Assembly: GCA_036320915.1 (NCBI GenBank)
Contig: JAXBDG010000009.1
Location: 1,550,001 to 1,614,000 of the forward strand
Direction: 5' to 3'
Length of the DNA: 64,000 nt
From: Linnemannia elongata
Taxonomy: Eukaryota > Mortierellomycota > Mortierellomycetes > Mortierellales > Mortierellaceae
Made by a program: the position numbers and the translations under genes. Position 1 is the stretch's first letter. Each line of letters starts with the position of its first letter. Of the stretch, positions 45,484-57,207 are shown piece after piece. The notes under the pieces are model-generated. The model was given only the letters and a program-made list of their open reading frames with translations, was not told where the DNA came from and searched no databases.

Positions 45484-46622
45484 ATGTCGTCCAAAGTTCA
45501 GAGGATTATGGTCCAGCCGATCGTGAGTGAACCAAAACTTCAGTAGTATACGACCAGACTACGACATAACAACATCAAAGGACAACACTACCCTTGGCAA
45601 TGCAGGCACAGCAGTTTAAGGCAGGGAGAGAGCAGACGAGGATGACAGAGACCGACACGACACTTCGCCTCACTGTTGAACCAGGACACGAGCAGCAAGA
45701 GTCAAGGAGTAGAGCTCTTGCATTTGAAGATACTTTCAGTAACGCTCTTGTCGCCTATATTACCTATTCACAGGAAGCGCTCGGCAAGAAGGAAAAAACT
45801 TGCGCCACCTTAACAAGACAGTCTTGACCATCTACCGACAGCAAGACTCGCTCATAGGACACTTTTCAGGAATCAATAGCAAAAGTTCGGCGCTTTCAAT
45901 TACCTCAGGAATGCCACTCACTAAACCCAATAGAAAAATCGCACTTACGGCGTCTTGATCGGTGTTAATGCATGTTATACTGATCCATTGCTATCGTTTC
46001 CGTTCCCTTTTGATCTCTCTCAATAGAACCTGATCTTCAGGTATCTGCAGCAGGTAACAACCTTTGCTTTTTGAACAAAGACTTCTTGTGCAATTGCCAT
46101 CCGAAGCTCTAAAGATCTATAATCTAATCAGCCAACTGTACCTTCAATTGAATAACCAATTTGTAGAGATCGACTGTCCAGATTTGGTTGTACGAGCAGT
46201 TGGACACCCGCATCGAAGGCCAGATTATTGTACGTTCTTTCTTCCAGCTTGACGCCACCACAGGAACCTTATGTTTTCGTGTACAGGATATTGATAAAGA
46301 CCCACGACGGAGATCCTAACGTTCTGCGTTTACCCTTTCTTTATTTTTGCGAACACGTCAATAGGGATTCGACGAATTCATGAACTTGGTCCTGGACGGC
46401 GCTTTCGAGGTTGATGTCAAGAAGGGCACAAGAAAGGAGATTGGTACGTGTGGTTCGACCCATTTGTGTTCATGATCATAACAACTCTGTGTATGCTTGT
46501 TTGCCAACAAAGGACTCATGCTATTATTTTTGTATGCTTTTCAATTGATATGTATAGGTCGCATTTTGCTCAAGGGAGACAACATCACATTAATCCAGTC
46601 GGTATCGGCGCCGGAATCCTAA
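45484..46622 (+). CDS. SNRPE: Small nuclear ribonucleoprotein SmE
   Basis: Exons 45484-45522, 46027-46053 (27 nt), 46167-46229, 46365-46443 and 46558-46622 give 90 aa, the usual length. SmE is part of the heptameric Sm ring around spliceosomal snRNAs. Sequence blocks join cleanly: KVQRIMVQPINLIFRYLQQ, then VQIWLYEQLDTRIEGQIIGF, then DEFMNLVLDGAFEVD and GRILLKGDNITLIQSVS, which include the Sm1 and Sm2 motifs. Intron 1 is 504 nt, far longer than the other introns of this gene (102-135 nt). It contains an unrelated open frame at 45594-45827 that I do not call a gene. Five exons for 90 codons is an intron density typical of early-diverging fungi. Confidence 0.94.
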
Positions 46623-47241
46623 AGAACAGGGAGCCAGGAAGCGGTGAACCCTTTTCTTTGCTCGGGGACATCCAACAACGAACGAGATAAATTGTATCTG
46701 AGAAGGCAGGGCTGGTCAAAACAACACAATGCAATAAACCAAATGCGATCAAAAATCACTCGATGTTTCCATTGAGGGATCAGGCGCTGTTTGATGTCGA
46801 AACCAGAGCTGGCACGATTCTATACTTGTATCTAGTCCGCCAAGGGAGCTCGATGCGCTGAATTGTTAAACCTCTCTGCAGATTGTCTAAATCGGACCTG
46901 GTATTTTCTATCAGATGCCTGTGTTCTTGCTCATTATTGAACAGGGTGAACTGCACTGCGCAGGGTCCAGATCCATGGCGCAGTTGGACTGGTTCAACGT
47001 GCAAAGTGGATGTGGTTCCTGCAAGTCAAGAAAGACACCAAAAAGAAAAACGCGCGTGTGCGACATTCAAGCCACTCTGCCTCCAACATCTCTCAACGTG
47101 ACGTCGTTTTCCTCACACGCTCCCGCGACGGCTCTCACGCCCTGTCGTTTCGCGCTCCAGCGACCTATATTGCGTCTTTTCCCTTCTTTGTACTTCTTCT
47201 TTTCCCCCAACCCCAACCCCATCTCCCATTCTCCATACACC
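46623..47241. other. Intergenic region upstream of MCR1
   Basis: No gene is recognised. It contains the SmE 3' flank and the MCR1 promoter. The last 100 bp before 47242 are C/T-rich. Open frames here (46780-47101, both strands) have no family resemblance. Confidence 0.5.
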
Positions 47242-48934
47242 ATGCTTCGTTTGATCAACCCCCTCAAGACCAGCGCCCGCGCTTTCTCCGCCGCTGTCCC
47301 TGTATGTCGCACTCTCACTCTCATTAACGAATCGACAACTACGGCCAGACTGATCAGCGCGTTCTCTTATCTTTTTTTTTCCCCCTGAAAAAGAAAAAAA
47401 ATCTCACACTCCCCAGTCGGAACCGTGACAAGAATCGTACTCACACATTTCTTCGCTTTTGTACATTGCTGATAGAAACATGCTTACTCTACCTCTGCCA
47501 AGTCTGGTGGTACTAGCAAGTTGATTACCATTGGGTTGCCTTTGGGTGTCTCTGCCGCTGGTAAAGAAAGGAGTGTGAGAATACAACAAGAAGGGGACCT
47601 TAACCATGTCGATTGGATATTAACAATTATTGATTCATGCCAAAAAATAAAAATAAAAAAAAAAATAGCTGCGTACGCCTACTACGGTGACAAGTTGGGA
47701 GGATCTTCTGCCGCCCCTGAGGCCAAGGCTGCCGCTGCTATCCCCAAGGAGCCCATCGCCTCTGCCCTCGACCCTAACGCCTTTGTCGATTTCAAGCTCA
47801 AGAGCGTCCACCCTTTGACCCCCAACACCAGCAGGTTCACATTCGAGTTGAAGGAGGGTCAGACCTTGGGCATGGAGGTCACCTCGTGCGTCGTCACCAA
47901 GTTTGTCAAGGAGGATGGCAAGCCCGTCATCCGCCCCTACACCCCTACCTCCGATGTCGACCAGACTGGCTCCTTTGACTTTGTCATCAAGCATTACGAG
48001 GGTACGATATATGGGATAACGAGGCTCGAGCGCATACTCGCTGTACACATTAATTAGTTAGCAAAGTGTTTCTCATGAACGGGAGAATGTCCTTCCGATG
48101 GCGACATGATTTTACGCAATTGACTAATCATCTCATTGCCGCTCCCTTGCTCCCCGTTTGCCGTTGCCGTTGTCTCCACAAATGTCTTAGGCGGTCCCAT
48201 GTCTACTCACATCCACGGCTTGAAGCCCGGTGACACCCTCTCCGTCAAGGGTACGTTCTCTCTTCTCTCCGTTGTTGTTGGTCCTGCTGTGTTGTCTCTA
48301 TTTCTCCTTGATGTGAATGGAAGCAGAATAATAACACCAATTGCATTGAATTCAATAGGCCCCATTAGCAAGCACCCCTTCAAGACAAACCAATTCGACA
48401 CTGTCAGCTTGATTGCTGGAGGATCCGGTATTACCCCCATGATCCAGATCATCAGCGGCCTCCTCAAGGACAAGGCCGACAAGACCAAGATTCACCTTAT
48501 CTTCGGCAACGTTACGCCCGAGGATATCATCCTCAAGGACGAGCTCGATGCTTATGCCAAGGCCTACCCCGACCGCTTCAAGGTCACCTATGTCATCGAC
48601 AAGGCTGTCGAGGGCTGGAAGGGTCCCACCGGATACGTCAATGCCGAGTTGATCAAGAAGCACATCCCCGATGTTGCCACCGGCAACACCAAGGTTTTTG
48701 TCTGCGGACCCCCTCGTAAGTCTTTCGTTGCTCTTTGTTTTTTTGTGCGTTTCTTTGTTGCTGTTGTTCCAGATCAATTGAGCAAGTTTATTAACCATTG
48801 TGTTGCATACCTCATTAATGATAGTTATGATGAAGTCGGTCTGCGGTGTCAAGGGTCCCAACTTTACTCAGGGTGAGGTCGATGGTGCTTTGAAGGAGCT
48901 TGGCCTGGACAGCGACCACGTCTTCAAGTTCTAA
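47242..48934 (+). CDS. MCR1: NADH-cytochrome b5 reductase, mitochondrial type
   Basis: Exons 47242-47301, 47476-47560, 47669-48001, 48191-48250, 48359-48715 and 48825-48934 give 334 aa. The N-terminus (MLRLINPLKTSARAFSAAVP) is a basic amphipathic mitochondrial presequence, followed by a hydrophobic stretch (KLITIGLPLGVSAAAAYAYY), as in Mcr1. The FAD domain has VIRPYTPTS and GPMSTHIHGLKPGD. The NADH domain has AGGSGITPMIQII, FGNVTPEDIIL and FVCGPP. The enzyme passes electrons from NADH to cytochrome b5 or other one-electron acceptors, supporting sterol and antioxidant pathways. All five introns interrupt between bases 1 and 2 of a codon or at phase 0. AATAAA lies at 48953, only 19 nt after the stop. 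Confidence 0.93.
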
Positions 48935-49275
48935 TCGGCAGGACGTAGTACAAATAAAGAGATCTATTTTTTTTATTTATTTTTTTGACATATATTTTTA
49001 TAACTGCAAAACGCACAAACCTTCCAAGTCTATCCCCTTTACCTTCTCCATCCCTCAGTTTCGCGAAACAAACCCCCTCTTCTCTTTCATCTCCCTATTA
49101 TTCACTAATCCACCATCATTCAACTACTCACATCACTATTCGACTCCCTCCGCAAAGGATTGCCAATGACGAACAGCTGCCGGTGAAAACAAAGGACGAC
49201 GAAAGAACCACCACCCAACCATACTCACTTCTCTTGCAAGGATCGCCTTCATACACCACCACAACCTAATAGCCC
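48935..49275. other. Short intergenic region and leader of the TPT-family gene
   Basis: 341 bp with the MCR1 poly(A) signal at 48953-48958, a T-rich stretch, then C/T- and C/A-rich leader sequence up to ATG 49276. No other feature was seen. Confidence 0.55.
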
Positions 49276-51704
49276 ATGATGGATTCCTTCGAGGGCATCC
49301 AAACACAACAACTGTCTCGGTCAGGACCCACTAATGAGACACGCTCAACCACGCCCCCAGGAGGAGGAGGAGGAGGAGGAACACCGTCGTCGAGCCAGGG
49401 TCAGAGCCAGGACACGTACTCGTTTGATAACGTCCGGTCAACACCGCGTCGGATAGGAGGCCATTCACGTACGGATAGTGCGACAAGTTCAGATAGCAGC
49501 AACGATGGAATTGAGTGGGAGGACGAGGCAAGATACTACGATACTGATGAGGAGGGAGAACACGATGACGGTGAGGGAAACATGATGGACGAGGATGATG
49601 AGGACGAGGACGAGTATGAGTACGACGACAACTTTCAGGAGCAGGATACCCAAAGACTCTTGGCATCATCAAGTAATGCGCGGACAGGAGGATTGGGCAT
49701 GGGCATGCGAGCTGGTGAGACGGGGACAGGAACGACCATTGGACTTGACTTTGAGCTCAACCGTGGGCGGGAGTACGATCAGGAGTATGATGCCTTGCCA
49801 TTGACGACTGTGGATGGCGAGCGGCATGGATCAAAGAACAGGAGGTCGTCGTCGGCAAGACAGAAGAGTCGCAGAGATCGTCATAAGATTCTTCATCCGG
49901 GCGTGCCTGCCATGGGTCTTGCTAGTGTTCGGACAGAGCAGGAGCGACTCATTGCTGCCCGGCAAGTCAGGATAAAGATGATGTGGAATATCTTTTACGT
50001 GTTCGCCTGGTGAGGCCCATCATGCTTAACGCGTTTTACCCTATTGTTGGGTTTTGTTTGGGTGAAATCACCTTTGGATATTCATCATATATGGCATGGA
50101 TCTCTTTGCAACTACTTTAGGTACGGCTGCTCAACATCACTCTCCTTTTACAACAAGTGGTTGTTCTCGCCCAACCACCACAACTTCCGCTTCCCACTCT
50201 TTACCACCTGTCTCCACATGGTCGCGCAGTTTGTCCTATCCTCTCTCACACTTACTCTGATGCCGAGTCTCCGGCCAAAAGCAGCACCGTCAGCAAAGGA
50301 CTTTGGGACAAAGATTATGCCATGCGCTGTGGCATCAGGACTGGATGTAGGATTGAGTAACAGCAGCTTAAAGTCGATCACCCTCGCTTTCTATAGTAAG
50401 TCATTCAGGAGGGTCTCACTCTGGTTGCATAAGATAGAACAAAACACATGGTACTAACAGTCTACTCACTCATTTTGGTGTTCACGATAGCCATGTGCAA
50501 GTCATCGTCGCTTGCCTTTGTGTTGTTGTTCGCGTTTGCATTCAAGCTGGAGCGACCCACCTGGACACTCGCAGGAGTTATCGGCGTCATTTGCGTTGGA
50601 CTGTTCATGATGGTCATGTCCGAGGTTGACTTTGTCCTTATTGGGTATGTTCTTTGTCTTCGCACCCGCCGCTTTGTCCTGGGATTCGCAAGTGGACAAT
50701 TGGACACATTGATCATAACACTGCCCTATATCTAATTTACTATACATAGATTCATCCAAGTAATGCTGGCATCGGTTCTAGGAGGCCTGAGATGGTCGCT
50801 GACACAGCTACTGCTCGAGCGGACTGACACGAAATCAGGAAGCTTGGCCAACCCGATTTCGACCATTTTTTTCCTCTCGCCCATCATGGGGATCTGTCTC
50901 TGCATTGTTGCAGGCGTCTTTGAGGGCTTTGGGACGATTTTCAGTTCTGAGTTCTTCCAGACATTCCAATCGGGATTGTTCACGTTAGGGTTGTTGTTCC
51001 TGGGTGGCATCTTTGCGTTTGCGATGGTTCTGGCAGAGTTTAACCTGATTGCTAGGACCAGCGTCGTCTCCTTGTCCGTTTTGGGGATCATCAAGGTATT
51101 GCGCTCAAGAATGTTTTTTGATAAAACTACAGTGCCGTTGAGGGCCGCTAACTGATACAGACTGACTAATACTTTGTTCCCTATTTGCAATTGGAATTAA
51201 TAGGAGGTGGTGACGATTGTGGTGTCGTCCCTTGTATTCCATGACCATTTGACGGTAGTTAACATCCTGGGACTATTCATTACGCTGGCAGGTATTGGGT
51301 TTTATCACTTTATGAAGCTGCGCGAGATGAAGGCCCAATCCAGGAAAGCTGCCAGGGAGATTGCGGACCTGCACCTGGCAGCTGCTGTCAACAATCATGG
51401 CGCTGGTGGTGGACGAGGACAGGATGGTGGAGCTGTTCGTGATCATCGGAGGAAGCGGCGATCTGGAGGAGGATCACGGTCAAGTCAGCTAGAGATGGAG
51501 ACTGTGACACGCAGGGGTGGGTTTGAGGAGCCTTCGAACGCGACCCGGGAGGACGTGTTTGGAATTGATGGTGATGAAGACGAATATCTTGGAAGAGGAG
51601 CTGGTCCTGAAAGACCTCGCGGTGGTGTGGATGATTCGTCGCAGGAGTTGCTAGGAGGCCTGGAGGTGGTGTCTCCACCTACTCAAGAACGCGGCGGTCC
51701 ATAG
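49276..51704 (+). CDS. Triose-phosphate-transporter-family (SLC35C2-like) membrane transporter
   Basis: Exons 49276-50009, 50121-50395, 50491-50644, 50750-51095 and 51204-51704 give 669 aa. Residues 1-225 are hydrophilic, with a Gly run and a long acidic stretch (nt 49515-49640). The TPT domain follows with about ten helices: WYGCSTSLSFYNKWLFSP across intron 1, LDVGLSNSSLKSITLAFYTM across intron 2, CKSSSLAFVLLFAFAFKLE, QVMLASVLGGLRWSLTQLLL, and IARTSVVSLSVLGIIKEVVT across intron 4. STSLSFYNKW and SITLAFYTMCKSSSLAF are hallmarks of the SLC35C2 group, thought to be Golgi nucleotide-sugar or organophosphate transporters; the substrate is not known. The C-terminal 130 residues are Gly/Arg/Glu-rich and cytosolic. 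Confidence 0.87.
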
Positions 51705-53844
51705 ATAAATATATAACACTTAATACGGATAATAGAATACACTAATAATTTGCACCTGTAGATTGTTCGATATTGCCTCACCATGAACACCCTTCCCTTT
51801 GATTACCGCACTCCGATCATGGTGTGAAATGGGCGTCCGTAGATCATAAATGCTGCGCGCGCCGCTACATAAAACAAAAGGTTGGGAAGCACAAACCACA
51901 AGCAAAATAAAACAAGGCGTAAACAACAGCCCAAAGAAGATCAGGGTCCTTTCACACTTCCATGCGAAGAACGAAGAGCAAAACCAATGCAGAGGTGAAA
52001 TACCCTTTTGCCCATTTACGCCTCAATGTCAAGGGTCCCCTCACTCGCCACAGGTACGTGCCTCGACGAAAAGACCAGAAACGGGTGGGCGCGTTTTTTT
52101 TTTCGTTTCTTCTCCGGGGAACAGCCTAAAATATAATGTACTCAACTCAGGTACAAAACGCGTCAAGAGGAGAAAACTACACGCACTCAGGGAAAAGAAA
52201 CGTCTACGAGTTGGGAAGTCCGTGGAAATAGAGGAAGAGGTATTTTTCTCACAAAAGCGTTGAGCATTGAGGACGTGGCTAAAAATACCACCGTTGAGAG
52301 GAAGGCTGGACACTGCGCTACGAGTCTGCTATGTAAGCTTGTATAAGACATCGAAAGGGTCCAGAAAAGGCCTGGGAGGAAGGGGGCTGGAGCGTTGACG
52401 AATAGCTGGAGCAGTAAGGACGGCGATATCGGACGTGATTGCTTTCCCTTCGCTGAGGAGAATATATAAAAATAACTCCATCGTTGACCCCACTGAGCCC
52501 TTATTTAGATAGTTTGTCCATTCGCCAAACTCCTGGTCATTACGTGCTATGAGATAGGTGAGAAAGAGAGGGGAAAATATATTTTGGGTTTTGTTAGGGT
52601 GTTCGCTTTCATTTAGGCTAAAAGACATCCATTAACTCTAAAACGACGCGATGGAATGGTTGGAATGGGTTGGGTTGGGTTGTAAAACGAGAGCGTATGT
52701 AGGAGTTTCACCCATGCTCTTTCTATATATTAGCCAAGAAGGAAAGAGATAGAGGGGAATGAGTAGCTGTGACAAGTTTGCATTGCCAGCGTCAAAAGGA
52801 GCACCGAGAGAAACGTAAACAAGTAAACAGCATCAACAACTGAATATCTACTAAACACATTTCTAAAGAAGTTGAAGGTGAGCAATGCTAACATTGCTCT
52901 GCCAAAAGATGGCCCCTTTATCTAGCCCTTTTGTTGGTTGCTGAAAGAAAGATGAACAGACATCATATGTCGACTCTACAACAAAGAAGTACAACGAAGT
53001 ACAAAGATCTTTTCATCTCGAAGTCGCGGCGTCCAAACACGGCGCGCTTCGCTTTGAGAGTTCACCTTGACCCTTTGACAAACGCCTCTATCTTTTCTCT
53101 TTTCGCTATGTTGTACAATACATACAGCCGCTATCTTTTGTTAATTTTTTTTCTTAGTCCAAGACTTCCTCGAACTCTCGATCTATTCATTTTTGAAAGC
53201 TCTTGTTTTTTGTTTTTCATTTCAAGTTTGGGTTCGTTGTTGTAGACTTTTGTTGAGCTCACTCCCGCTCACCTTTTTTCATGGACCCCGATCCTCTTTC
53301 TCTATTTGATCAGGGAACTCATTCCAGAAGGAGGGTTATGTAGGATGGGTAAGCAAAGGCCGCGAGATTAGAAAAATCAACGAGCAATGGGTTATGGAGT
53401 AAAAGACAAACAAAAATGGTCAGTGAGCATATTTCTGTTGTCAAGATTTGGTGGTCAAAAGCGACACAACAATGGGAGTGAACAGGGACGAGGGGCCACG
53501 AACGTGAGAGGCATCTAGGCTACTGACGATCTACCCCCGATGCAAGGTGAGAAGGGAGCCATCCAAGTCTCTGGTCATTGGCGGTTGACGACGATCCCTG
53601 ACCCGAAAATAAGTGTATGTGTGATGCATGCGCGGATGCTCCCTTATTGACAATAATGATATGACATGTCGACACTGTGTCTCTCACGCGTTTGCTGACC
53701 TGAACTTGCGGGTTGACTTGTCTCGTGGTCGTTTCGATCCTGACCAGCAAGCGGTTTCCTTTTTTTTTATACAATATTTTGTGATCTGTGCAGATCGGAA
53801 GAAGACCACAGTTGATAGATAGCGCACGCGACCGTTTTTATAAC

Positions 53845-53899
53845 GAGAAAGGAGAAAGGAGAAAGGAGAAAGGAGAAAGGAGAAAGGAGAAAGGAGAAA
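53845..53899. repeat. (GGAGAAA)n purine tandem repeat
   Basis: Seven full GGAGAAA units plus a partial one at the left end, followed by degenerate GAGAAAA units to about 53910. Strictly purine on the plus strand. It lies in the gene-free region upstream of UGDH. Confidence 0.9.
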
Positions 53900-54029
53900 A
53901 GAGAAAAGAGACGGAACGACCAAAAGAAACGATGTATAGGTGATGTTGGAATGTCGATTGCTTTTATTGTCCTGTTTATTGTCTATGCCACCATCTTAGA
54001 AGGGAGTGAGACAAAGAAGCACTCGAACT

Positions 54030-54047
54030 GATCATTGATCAATGATC
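54030..54047. repeat. 18-bp perfect palindrome
   Basis: GATCATTGATCAATGATC reads the same on both strands. Three GATC tetramers are spaced every 7 bp. It could be a dimeric transcription-factor site; no family is identified. Confidence 0.7.
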
Positions 54048-55011
54048 GAACACCTTTTGTCTCGTCTGGAGTCTTAACTGATCAACATGATGTTGGACCT
54101 GACGTTCATTACTGATATGATTATGAAATGCTTGTCTGAGTGAGCTAGAACTGAGAGGTGGAGATGGTGGAAGGAGCATTCACTCGAAAAGAGCCATCAT
54201 CACACTACCATACATTGCAGTCAAAGAAGTGCGAGAGGAATGAAGAGCATGGGTGAGGGTAAGACTGGGAGTAGGTGTGAGGGAGCGAAAAGATATTGAC
54301 ATCGTAACCCTATGCTGGATAAGTGAAGAGCTATGCACATGAATGGGGGCAGTGTATTTGAATCGGATCGAATTGAATTCAATAAAGACTTTCCTTACCC
54401 AAAAATAGCACAACCAAGAACTCACTTGCAATGACTACCCCTCCATGGAGCACAATGCTTGTACGATTGGCTGAAGTGAATGCCAATAACAATGGCAATG
54501 GTAACGGCGTGTGTATCAAACCAAGCACACACAGCCATTTTGTGCTGTCGACCCGAAGGAAGGGCTAAGGGATAGATTTCACCCTTGAATTTGACATTGC
54601 TGTTATCGGAGAGGCTAGATGTCACCCCGGCTATAGGTGAATCCCCTTGCCCCCATTGGACTTATGGAAGGCAGCAACCGTGACTCTGTAAACAGGAGCA
54701 GTAGATAGCCAGCAATGGAATCCATAGAGAGTGAGTGAGTGAGTGCGATTGACCGCAGCTGGAATCACAACGGACTAACTCAACAAAGGGGTGAGTGAGT
54801 TCAATGAAATGAATAGGCAAAGGAAAAAAAGAAGGTTCAACCAAAGTGCAAAGAAGAAGTGTGATGAGAACCAATCGCATTTTTGGAAATAAATACAGAG
54901 ACGGACTCCTTTCATTTCTCTTCTTTTCTTTCTTCTTTTTCACTTCAATCCGCTTCTTCTTCACTCCTTCTCCTCTCCCTTCACTCAAACACACTCACAT
55001 ACTAATCCATC

Positions 55012-57207
55012 ATGGTTAACATTTGCTGTATCGGTGCCGGTTACGTCGGTAAGGAACAACGACTCATACCCCCTCTCATTACCTTCGCCATGCGTTCATG
55101 ACCCTTCCTCGACTCATTCAAACCAACAACCGGGAAAAAGGAACACACAGTCTCATCATCTGACACATACCAGGAACGCTGCATCTCGCCTTCTCATCTT
55201 GCTTTCGACATCAGACCTAATGACCAGATGAACAACACCCCAAGCGCCACTGTCAACAGTCATACACCTTGCCTGTAACAGAAGGAATATCAGGCTTGGA
55301 TCGGTCTCCCCACTCAATTATTTATTGTTATGTTACCGGAATGTCTTTTTTCACACCATAACAAACACACATCCCACTATGATTACCTCAGCCTTTTGTC
55401 CTTGTGTATCCCTAACTCACACAAACTCACCCAATTGAATAATGAAACTCCTCATTGTCACAGGTGGCCCTTCCTCCGCCGTCATTGCCTACCAGTGCCA
55501 CGACGTCAACGTCACCATCGTCGACTTGAACCAGGCCCGTATCGATGCCTGGAACTCGGACAAGCTCCCCATCTATGAGCCCGGTCTCGAGGAGATCGTC
55601 TTCTCCCGCCGCGGCAAGAACTTGTTCTTCTCCACCGACGTCGACCAGGCCATTATTGACGCCGACTTGATTTTCGTCTCTGTCAACACCCCCACCAAGA
55701 AGTCTGGTATGGGAGCCGGTATGGCCGCCGATCTTGCGTAAGTGTCCGCTCTTTGCTTGAATGCGAGGCAGAAAGGGAAGGATGGCGCTGATTTCAGATG
55801 CAACCTCGATTGGACCCGCTCGGGATGAGAAGAAAAAAAAGGAGTAGCTTTTTATCTTCCTGCAGGAAACGTGTCCGATCCATAGGGCAATTGGTCAAAT
55901 GGAACTCCTTGTTCTTTCTTTGCTATTTTTGGTGAAGAAGTGGATCGTTTTTGCATGCATTAACTATGGAGGAAAAGAGACGAATAAGAGTATTGGGAAA
56001 TGGCCATGTGTGTGTGAATGTCAATGAAAGTTGCATTGGCACAGGCACAGCGTTTACCGGACCCCCTTACTTTTCGTTCAATTATACTTATCGCAATGTA
56101 CATTTCCTCCTTATCCCAAATAGTTACATTGAGACCGCCACCCGCCGCATTGCCCAGGTCGCCACCACCTCCAAGGTTGTCATTGAAAAGTCGACTGTTC
56201 CCTGCCGCACTGCCCAGTCGATGCGCACCATTCTTGAGGCCAACTCCAACAAGGATATCCGCTTCGACATTCTCTCTAACCCCGAGTTCTTGGCTGAGGG
56301 TACCGCCATCTCTGACTTGACCAAGCCCGACCGTGTCTTGATCGGATGCCTTCAAACCCCCGAGGGTTTCGCTGCCCAGAAGAAGTTGGTTGATATCTAC
56401 ACCCGCTGGATCCCCCAGGAGCGCGTCATCACCATGAACTTGTGGTCGTCCGAGTTGTCCAAGCTCGCCGCCAACGCTCTCCTCGCCCAGCGTATCTCCT
56501 CCATCAACGCCCTCTCCGCCATTTGCGAGGCCACTGGTGCTGATGTTGATGAGGTCGCCTATGCATGCGGTACTGACTCTCGCATTGGACCCAAGTTCTT
56601 GAAGGCTTCGGTCGGTTTCGGAGGCTCGTGCTTCCAGAAGGATATCCTCAACTTGGTCTACTTGTCCGAGCAGTTGTTCTTGCCCGAGGTTGCTGCCTAC
56701 TGGAAGTCGGTCGTCACTATGAACGAGTACCAGAAGATGCGCTTTACCCACCGCATTGTCCGCACCCTCTTCAACACTGTCACCCACAAGCGCATTGCCC
56801 TCCTCGGCTTCGCCTTCAAGAAGGATACCGGTGATACCCGTGAGTCTGCTGCCATTACTCTCTGCAGCTACTTGATCCAGGAGCACGCTCACATCGCCAT
56901 CTACGACCCCAAGGTTTCCGCCAAGCAGATCAAGATGGACTTGACCGAGCCCGGTGTTGGCACCAACGAGGAAACTGTTGACAAGCATGTCGAGGTGTGC
57001 GAGAGTGCTTACGAGGCCTGCGCTGGCGCCGATGCCCTCGTTATCTGCACCGAGTGGGACGAGTTCAAGATGAACCAGTTGGACTACCAGAAGATCTTTG
57101 ACTCTATGCAGAAGCCCGCCTTCATCTTTGACGGTCGTCTGATCTTGGATGGCCCCAAGTTGAGGGAGATTGGTTTCCGCGTCGAGACCATCGGAAAGAG
57201 CGTCTAA
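55012..57207 (+). CDS. UGDH: UDP-glucose 6-dehydrogenase
   Basis: Exons 55012-55048, 55464-55737 and 56124-57207 give 464 aa. It oxidises UDP-glucose to UDP-glucuronate with two NAD+. Exon 1 codes only [13 protein letters not shown], the start of the NAD-binding loop, which continues as [15 protein letters not shown]. Other blocks: [56 protein letters not shown], the catalytic cysteine in [18 protein letters not shown], and [19 protein letters not shown]-glucuronate feeds glucuronic-acid wall polymers, abundant in Mucoromycota. Both introns are long (415 and 386 nt) compared with neighbours, and exon 3 is uninterrupted for 1084 nt. The codons are strongly C-ending, which suggests high expression. 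Confidence 0.96.

Larger units (their letters stand above)
51705..55011. other. 3.3-kb gene-free region upstream of UGDH
   Basis: No gene, tRNA or rRNA is recognised on either strand. Open frames (51850-52263 plus, 52329-52628 minus, 52931-53245 plus, 54422-54625 minus) are short, compositionally odd and lack splice partners. The region contains a purine 7-mer tandem repeat and an 18-bp palindrome, listed separately. The last 100 bp are C/T-rich and form the UGDH leader. Confidence 0.55.

Noticed and set aside
45594..45827. 77-aa open frame inside SmE intron 1
   Set aside because: Starts at TTG, has no recognisable domain and lies wholly inside an intron; kept only as a remark on intron length.
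51850..52263. 137-aa basic open frame in the gene-free region
   Set aside because: Composition is odd, no homologue comes to mind, and there is no leader or splice structure like that of the real genes.
53795..53812. Similarity to a sequencing-adapter core (AGATCGGAAGA)
   Set aside because: Only 11 bases match and the following bases differ; chance match within continuous genomic sequence.
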